Of a stretch of DNA of 10,363 nucleotides, positions 7,321-10,363 are shown one piece after another. The stretch is from NCBI GenBank assembly GCA_025924435.1, contig JAICIL010000149.1, forward strand, positions 1-10,363. Reading direction: 5' to 3'. A model generated the notes under the pieces. It saw nothing but the letters and a program-made list of their open reading frames with translations, was not told the origin of the DNA and did no database searches. Each line of letters starts with the position of its first letter. Position 1 is the stretch's first letter. The stretch comes from Chloroflexia bacterium (GTDB lineage: Bacteria > Chloroflexota > Chloroflexia > Thermomicrobiales > JALYUS01). The position numbers and the translations under genes were made by a program.

Positions 7321-7395
7321 TCGATTTCATCGCTGTTGATGTCTGCCGCGCTGATCGCCGTGGCGACGCGCACGCGCAACGAAGGAGGGTCTCCG

Positions 7396-8268
7396 ATGGC
7401 TGAACAGTCCCCCGCGTCGTACGTCTCCTCGCGCCGGATCGGCGACGCGACGGTCACGGTCATCAACGACGGCTCGATCCCGATCCCGGTCGGTTCGGTC
7501 TTCCCGCCGCCGGAAGCGGCATGGATCCGCGCGCACGGCGACGTGGACGCGGACGACCGCCTGGGCAGCGGCCAGATGGTCGTCCATATCCGGGCGGGCG
7601 ACGCCTCGATCCTCATTGACCCCGCGTACGACGACCCCGGATCGGCGTGGAACGACCGCTTCGCCGCCAAATGGCCCGGCCTCACCCGGACGCCGGGGAT
7701 GGAGGCGGGGCTGGCGAGCATCGGCGTCCGGCCCGAGGAGGTTACGCACGTCCTCATCACCCACGCGCACGACGACCACTTCGCGGGCGTCGTCGCCGAG
7801 CATGGCGGGCGGAACGATGTGCGCTTCCCGAACGCGCGCCATCTCATCCATCGCGCGGACTGGGGGGGCAACCCCCGGCGCGACAAGCCGGAGTACGACC
7901 TCGCGGCCCGGCTCGGCGCGGTCGCCGCGCGCGGCCTCCTCGATCTCACGGACGGCGATCGGGAAATCGTGCCCGGCGTGGCGATGCTCCACGCGCCGGG
8001 TGAGACGCCGGGGCATTCGATTGTCCGGCTCGACGCGGGAGGCGCGCGTTTCTACGCGCTCGGCGACCTCTTCCACCATCCCGCCGAGATCAGCCACCTC
8101 GATTGGGCCTCGCCGTGGGTCAATCTCCCCGCGATGCGCGCCTCCCGCGACCGCTTCCTCGCCGAGGCGGTGCCCGCCGATGCAACCATCGTCTTCACGC
8201 ACGAGAATTTCCCGGCGTGGGGCCGCATCGTCGCGGCGGACGGCGGCTATCGCTGGGAGCGCACCTGA
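7396..8268 (+). CDS. Metallo-beta-lactamase-fold hydrolase
   Basis: Soluble binuclear-metal (probably zinc) hydrolase of 290 residues, substrate unknown. Ligands visible: H123, H125, D127 and H128 in THAHDDHFAG, H207 in APGETPGHS, the bridging D224 in ALGDLFHHP, and H269 in FTHENFP. The TPGH context and the late FTH histidine resemble the lactonase/glyoxalase-II branch rather than true beta-lactamases, and no signal peptide is present. The ATG at 7396 is fixed by a strong SD, AAGGAGGG (7382-7389), 6 nt upstream; the longer in-frame extension to 7195 runs through the promoter region and is not credible. It is divergent from the MFS transporter, with which it might share control and possibly a substrate. 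A lactonase, including acyl-homoserine-lactone type, is possible but not shown. Confidence 0.92.
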   Translation: MAEQSPASYVSSRRIGDATVTVINDGSIPIPVGSVFPPPEAAWIRAHGDVDADDRLGSGQMVVHIRAGDASILIDPAYDDPGSAWNDRFAAKWPGLTRTPGMEAGLASIGVRPEEVTHVLITHAHDDHFAGVVAEHGGRNDVRFPNARHLIHRADWGGNPRRDKPEYDLAARLGAVAARGLLDLTDGDREIVPGVAMLHAPGETPGHSIVRLDAGGARFYALGDLFHHPAEISHLDWASPWVNLPAMRASRDRFLAEAVPADATIVFTHENFPAWGRIVAADGGYRWERT

Positions 8269-8275
8269 TTCGGTG

Positions 8276-8323
8276 GCGTAGGCTTTCAGCCTGCGCCCCA
8301 GATCGCAGGCTGAAAGCCTACGC
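8276..8323. repeat. Perfect 20-bp-arm hairpin between convergent genes, probable bidirectional terminator
   Basis: Positions 8276-8295 and 8304-8323 are exact reverse complements around an 8-nt loop (CCCCAGAT). It begins 8 bp after the metallo-hydrolase stop and ends 9 bp before the pyrophosphatase stop, so both transcripts would fold it. No U-run follows on either strand. The core, GTAGGCTTTCAGCCTG, is a type of dispersed palindrome met in many large GC-rich genomes, so it may be a mobile REP-like unit rather than a dedicated terminator. Confidence 0.8.
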
Positions 8324-8332
8324 TACTCAGAT

Positions 8333-9670
8333 TCACAACGCGGCGGCGAGGGGCGGGATCAGTTGCTTCTTGCGCGAGACGACGCCGGGCAGGTGCGCGT
8401 AGCCGCCGGACGCCTGCACGCCGAAGGCGCGCTCGACAATCGGGCGGCTCTCCGGGTCGAACAAGAGATCGGTCGCCTCGCCGATGATGTCCGTCATCAT
8501 CAGGACGGAGACGTCCAGCCCCTGCCGCGCCTTCGCCGCCGCCAGCGCGTCGCGCAATTCGTCGTACCGCCCGCGCACGGCGTCCAGCGACATCACATCA
8601 ACTTGCGCGACGCCGACCGCCTTGCCGCCGAACGCGTACGGCTTGTAGTCGTTGCCGACGAGATCTCCCGCCGTGCGCGCCGAGATGTCGGAGCGCGCCG
8701 CGAACATCTCCTTCGCCAGCGCCTCGGCGTCCAGCCCCGTCCGCTCCACCAGCGCGGCGAGCACGCGGCGATCCCGGATCGTCGTCGTCGGGGAGCGGAG
8801 CAGGAGCGTGTCGGAGATGATCGCGCTGAGGAGCAGCCCCGCCGTCCTCTCGTCCAGCGCGACGCGCTCCGGGTGCGGCAGGTGCAACCAGCGTTCCGGG
8901 TCGAGGTACATCTCCGCGATCAAGGTCGCCGTCGCGCCGACGGGGTCGGCGAGGTAGAAGATTGGCGCGCCCGTCGTCACATCGCCGATGTTGTGGTGGT
9001 CCACGACCTCGACGACCTCCGCCGTCTCCAGCCCCTCGACGGATTGCGCCCGCTGGCTGTGGTCCACCAGGACGATGCGGCGGCGCTGGCGGCGGAGGAA
9101 GTCCGTGCGGGTGGCGAGGCCGACGACCCGGTCGTCGTCGTCCACGACGACGAGGCTGCGCCCCTTCGCCTCGATGAGCACGCGTTGCGCCTCCTCGATC
9201 AGCACATCCGCGCTGACCGTCGCGACATCCGCGCGCATCAGGTCGCGCACCGTCGTCGGCATGCCGCCCGGAGGGCGCCCGGGCCGCTCGCCGCGTTGCA
9301 GTTCGCGCAGATAGCGGTCGGCGATCTCGTCCACGGTGACGACGCCGCGCAAATGGGCATCGGGGCCGATCACCGGCACCGTGCGGATCTGGTGCTCCCG
9401 CATCAAGGCCGCCACATCGTGCAGCGTCGCCGTGTCCGCGACGGAGCGGACATTGATGGTCATAATGTCCCGCACGCGGGGGAGGACGTCATCCAGCAGA
9501 AATGGCGGGCGTTCGTGGAAATGGTCGAGGACGGCGCGCGTCTCCGGGTTCAGCGGCCCGAGCACCGCCGGGATGTAGCGCGCCGCGCCCTCCGCCTGCG
9601 ATTGCTTGAGCGCGGCGTAGGTGATCGCGGCGACGGTGCAATCCGTGTCCGGGTTCCGGTGGCCGATCAC
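8333..9670 (-). CDS. ppaC: CBS-domain manganese-dependent inorganic pyrophosphatase (family II, DHH)
   Basis: Hydrolyses pyrophosphate to phosphate in the cytoplasm. Numbered from the GTG at 9670 (445 residues), the DHH metal and catalytic motifs are GHRNPDTD (3-10), LVDHSQ (201-206), VVDHHN (222-227) and SDTLLL (286-291); the DHHA2 domain follows with the substrate-binding SRKKQ (432-436). Two CBS domains are inserted at about 62-125 and 138-196, separated by a short linker with no DRTGG domain. In this family such domains bind adenine nucleotides and inhibit or activate the enzyme. The GTG gives only the minimum extent: it has no SD and would remove most of the first beta strand. The frame stays open upstream; a CTG at 9712-9710, 8 nt after GGAAGGG, adds MSAQNHQPDARATW and restores it. 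It converges on the metallo-hydrolase. Confidence 0.94.
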   Translation of the reverse strand: MIGHRNPDTDCTVAAITYAALKQSQAEGAARYIPAVLGPLNPETRAVLDHFHERPPFLLDDVLPRVRDIMTINVRSVADTATLHDVAALMREHQIRTVPVIGPDAHLRGVVTVDEIADRYLRELQRGERPGRPPGGMPTTVRDLMRADVATVSADVLIEEAQRVLIEAKGRSLVVVDDDDRVVGLATRTDFLRRQRRRIVLVDHSQRAQSVEGLETAEVVEVVDHHNIGDVTTGAPIFYLADPVGATATLIAEMYLDPERWLHLPHPERVALDERTAGLLLSAIISDTLLLRSPTTTIRDRRVLAALVERTGLDAEALAKEMFAARSDISARTAGDLVGNDYKPYAFGGKAVGVAQVDVMSLDAVRGRYDELRDALAAAKARQGLDVSVLMMTDIIGEATDLLFDPESRPIVERAFGVQASGGYAHLPGVVSRKKQLIPPLAAAL

Positions 9671-9709
9671 CCACGTCGCGCGCGCATCCGGCTGGTGATT
9701 TTGTGCTGA

Positions 9710-9759
9710 CAGATGGGTATCCCTTCCATGCGAGGGGCGAATTTTCCAGTGGAAGTATA
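9710..9759 (-). promoter_or_regulatory. Promoter -10 and ribosome binding site supporting a CTG start for the pyrophosphatase
   Basis: On the minus strand a -10, TATACT (9759-9754), would start transcription near 9747. It is followed by an SD, GGAAGGG (9727-9721), and, 8 nt on, an in-frame CTG (9712-9710) beginning Ser-Ala-Gln-Asn. No good -35 is present. A leader of about 35 nt fits a CTG start far better than the downstream GTG, which has no SD. Confidence 0.45.
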
Positions 9760-9839
9760 ACGCAATCGGGGCATGCGGTTCGGCGCCTCATTCGCCGGAT
9801 GGATTCATGTTGCATGCAGGGAGAGGATCGTACTGTCTC

Positions 9840-9868
9840 GTGAAAATTCCCCGAAGAATAGGTATGAT
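9840..9868 (+). promoter_or_regulatory. Sigma-70-type promoter of the right-edge gene
   Basis: A -35, GTGAAA (9840-9845, 4 of 6 matches), 17 bp of spacer and a -10, TATGAT (9863-9868, 5 of 6). Transcription near 9875 leaves a leader of about 48 nt to the ATG at 9923. Confidence 0.6.
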
Positions 9869-9922
9869 GCATCGGTCAATGGAGGACGAACGGCGATCCG
9901 AGGAGATAGGGAGAGAGGGACG

Positions 9923-10363
9923 ATGCCGATCTTTAACCGGCAAAACCGGCGTGCGTTCGAGGGCTTGATCGAGGACATCCTGAATGCGCGCGATGTGGGC
10001 GAGGCGCACCGGGCGGTGCGCGAACTCTTCATGGGCGGCCTCGATTTCGCGCGCGCCGATCAGGTCGTATCGCTCCATCACCCACGGCTCCCCGCCTCGG
10101 CGCTGCTCGTCGCGCGGCGCGATGGTATCCATGTCGCGCTCGTGGAACTGCCGGAGCGCGGCTACATCCATATCGAGGCGATCCGCAAGGCAATAGAGCA
10201 ACTGGAAACCGCGCTCGCCGGCGAAGTCATCCTCGTCGTGGCGAATGCCGACCGCTCGGAATGGCAGATCGTCACGCGGAAGGAGACGGCGAACCGGGAT
10301 CTGCTCCGCCGCATGGTGATCCGCCGCGAGGGGTTCCGCACCGTCATCGAACAACTCGATGGA
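9923..10363 (+). CDS. N-terminal fragment of an unidentified protein, possibly an Eco57I-like/type IIG DNA methylase
   Basis: The open frame has 147 codons without a stop before the window end. ATG 9923 is preceded by a purine-rich SD-like GAGAGGGA. The fragment is an alpha/beta domain: helical residues 1-50, then strands at ALLVARRDGIHVALVEL (60-76), a helix (IEAIRKAIEQLETAL) and EVILVVANADRSEWQIVTRK (100-119), then RRMVIRREGFRTVIEQL. The order of a strand with VELP, a helix, then a strand ending in a NADRSEW-like turn, and a later basic RR-V-R patch recalls the region ahead of the methylase domain in large Eco57I-type restriction-methylation proteins, in which a sentence like 'FANADRSEWHLV' is common. 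I cannot see catalytic motifs (NPPY, PD-ExK) because the gene is cut, so this is a weak resemblance. It is divergent from ppaC. Confidence 0.5.
   Translation, partial: MPIFNRQNRRAFEGLIEDILNARDVGEAHRAVRELFMGGLDFARADQVVSLHHPRLPASALLVARRDGIHVALVELPERGYIHIEAIRKAIEQLETALAGEVILVVANADRSEWQIVTRKETANRDLLRRMVIRREGFRTVIEQLDG

Larger units (their letters stand above)
7041..7395. other. Divergent control region between the transporter and the metallo-hydrolase
   Basis: These 355 bp hold no gene. On the transporter side is an extended -10, TGCTATACT (hexamer at 7228-7223), with no good -35, giving a leader of about 175 nt. On the hydrolase side is an extended -10, TGCTACACT (7312-7320), also without a good -35. 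Between them lies an interrupted palindrome at 7237-7264. I looked for T-box and other riboswitch signatures in the transporter leader and saw none. Confidence 0.5.

Noticed and set aside
8363..9709. 448-codon open frame on the + strand
   Set aside because: Antisense to the pyrophosphatase; no plausible start or domain.

Overview
This is a GC-rich chromosomal window from a bacterium, holding seven protein genes. No rRNA, tRNA, CRISPR array, transposase or integrase is visible. The combination of a B12-dependent and a class I ribonucleotide reductase, a CBS-domain family II pyrophosphatase, SD-led high-GC genes and dispersed palindromes built on CCCCTTCCC would suit Chloroflexota (Thermomicrobia-like). 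That assignment is inference from gene content and style, not from a marker gene.

Left block (1-3960, minus strand): nrdJ, a complete adenosylcobalamin-dependent (class II) ribonucleotide reductase, is followed after 156 bp by the first 369 codons of nrdA, a class I ribonucleotide reductase large subunit that runs off the left edge. nrdJ has two near-consensus tandem promoters. The upstream one carries a perfect 17-bp palindrome in its spacer. A structured leader of about 175 nt follows. The pair implies dNTP synthesis by either a B12-dependent or a metal/oxygen-dependent enzyme. Two short patches of nrdJ that encode conserved catalytic motifs use AT-richer codons than the rest of the gene.

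Middle block (3960-7400): a 593-bp gene-free stretch contains the nrdJ control region and a palindromic repeat with 21-bp perfect outer arms. An alpha/beta hydrolase (+) follows, with every residue expected of a fluoroacetate/haloacetate dehalogenase; its last codons and stop codon lie inside another copy of the repeat. It converges on an MHS-type MFS symporter (-). The gap between them holds a textbook rho-independent terminator for the symporter transcript and another repeat copy.

Right block (7041-10363): a divergent control region with a 28-bp interrupted palindrome separates the symporter from a metallo-beta-lactamase-fold hydrolase (+). That gene converges, across a perfect 20-bp-arm hairpin, on a CBS-regulated Mn-dependent inorganic pyrophosphatase (-), whose true start is probably a CTG. 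Divergent from it, with its own promoter, begins a 147-codon fragment (+) that runs off the right edge. It weakly resembles the N-terminus of Eco57I-like/type IIG methylase proteins, so a defence gene may begin there.

The window is mostly housekeeping. The points worth a second look are the nrdJ control region, the codon patches in nrdJ, the repeat family that has entered a coding sequence, the non-canonical start of the pyrophosphatase and the truncated gene at the right edge.
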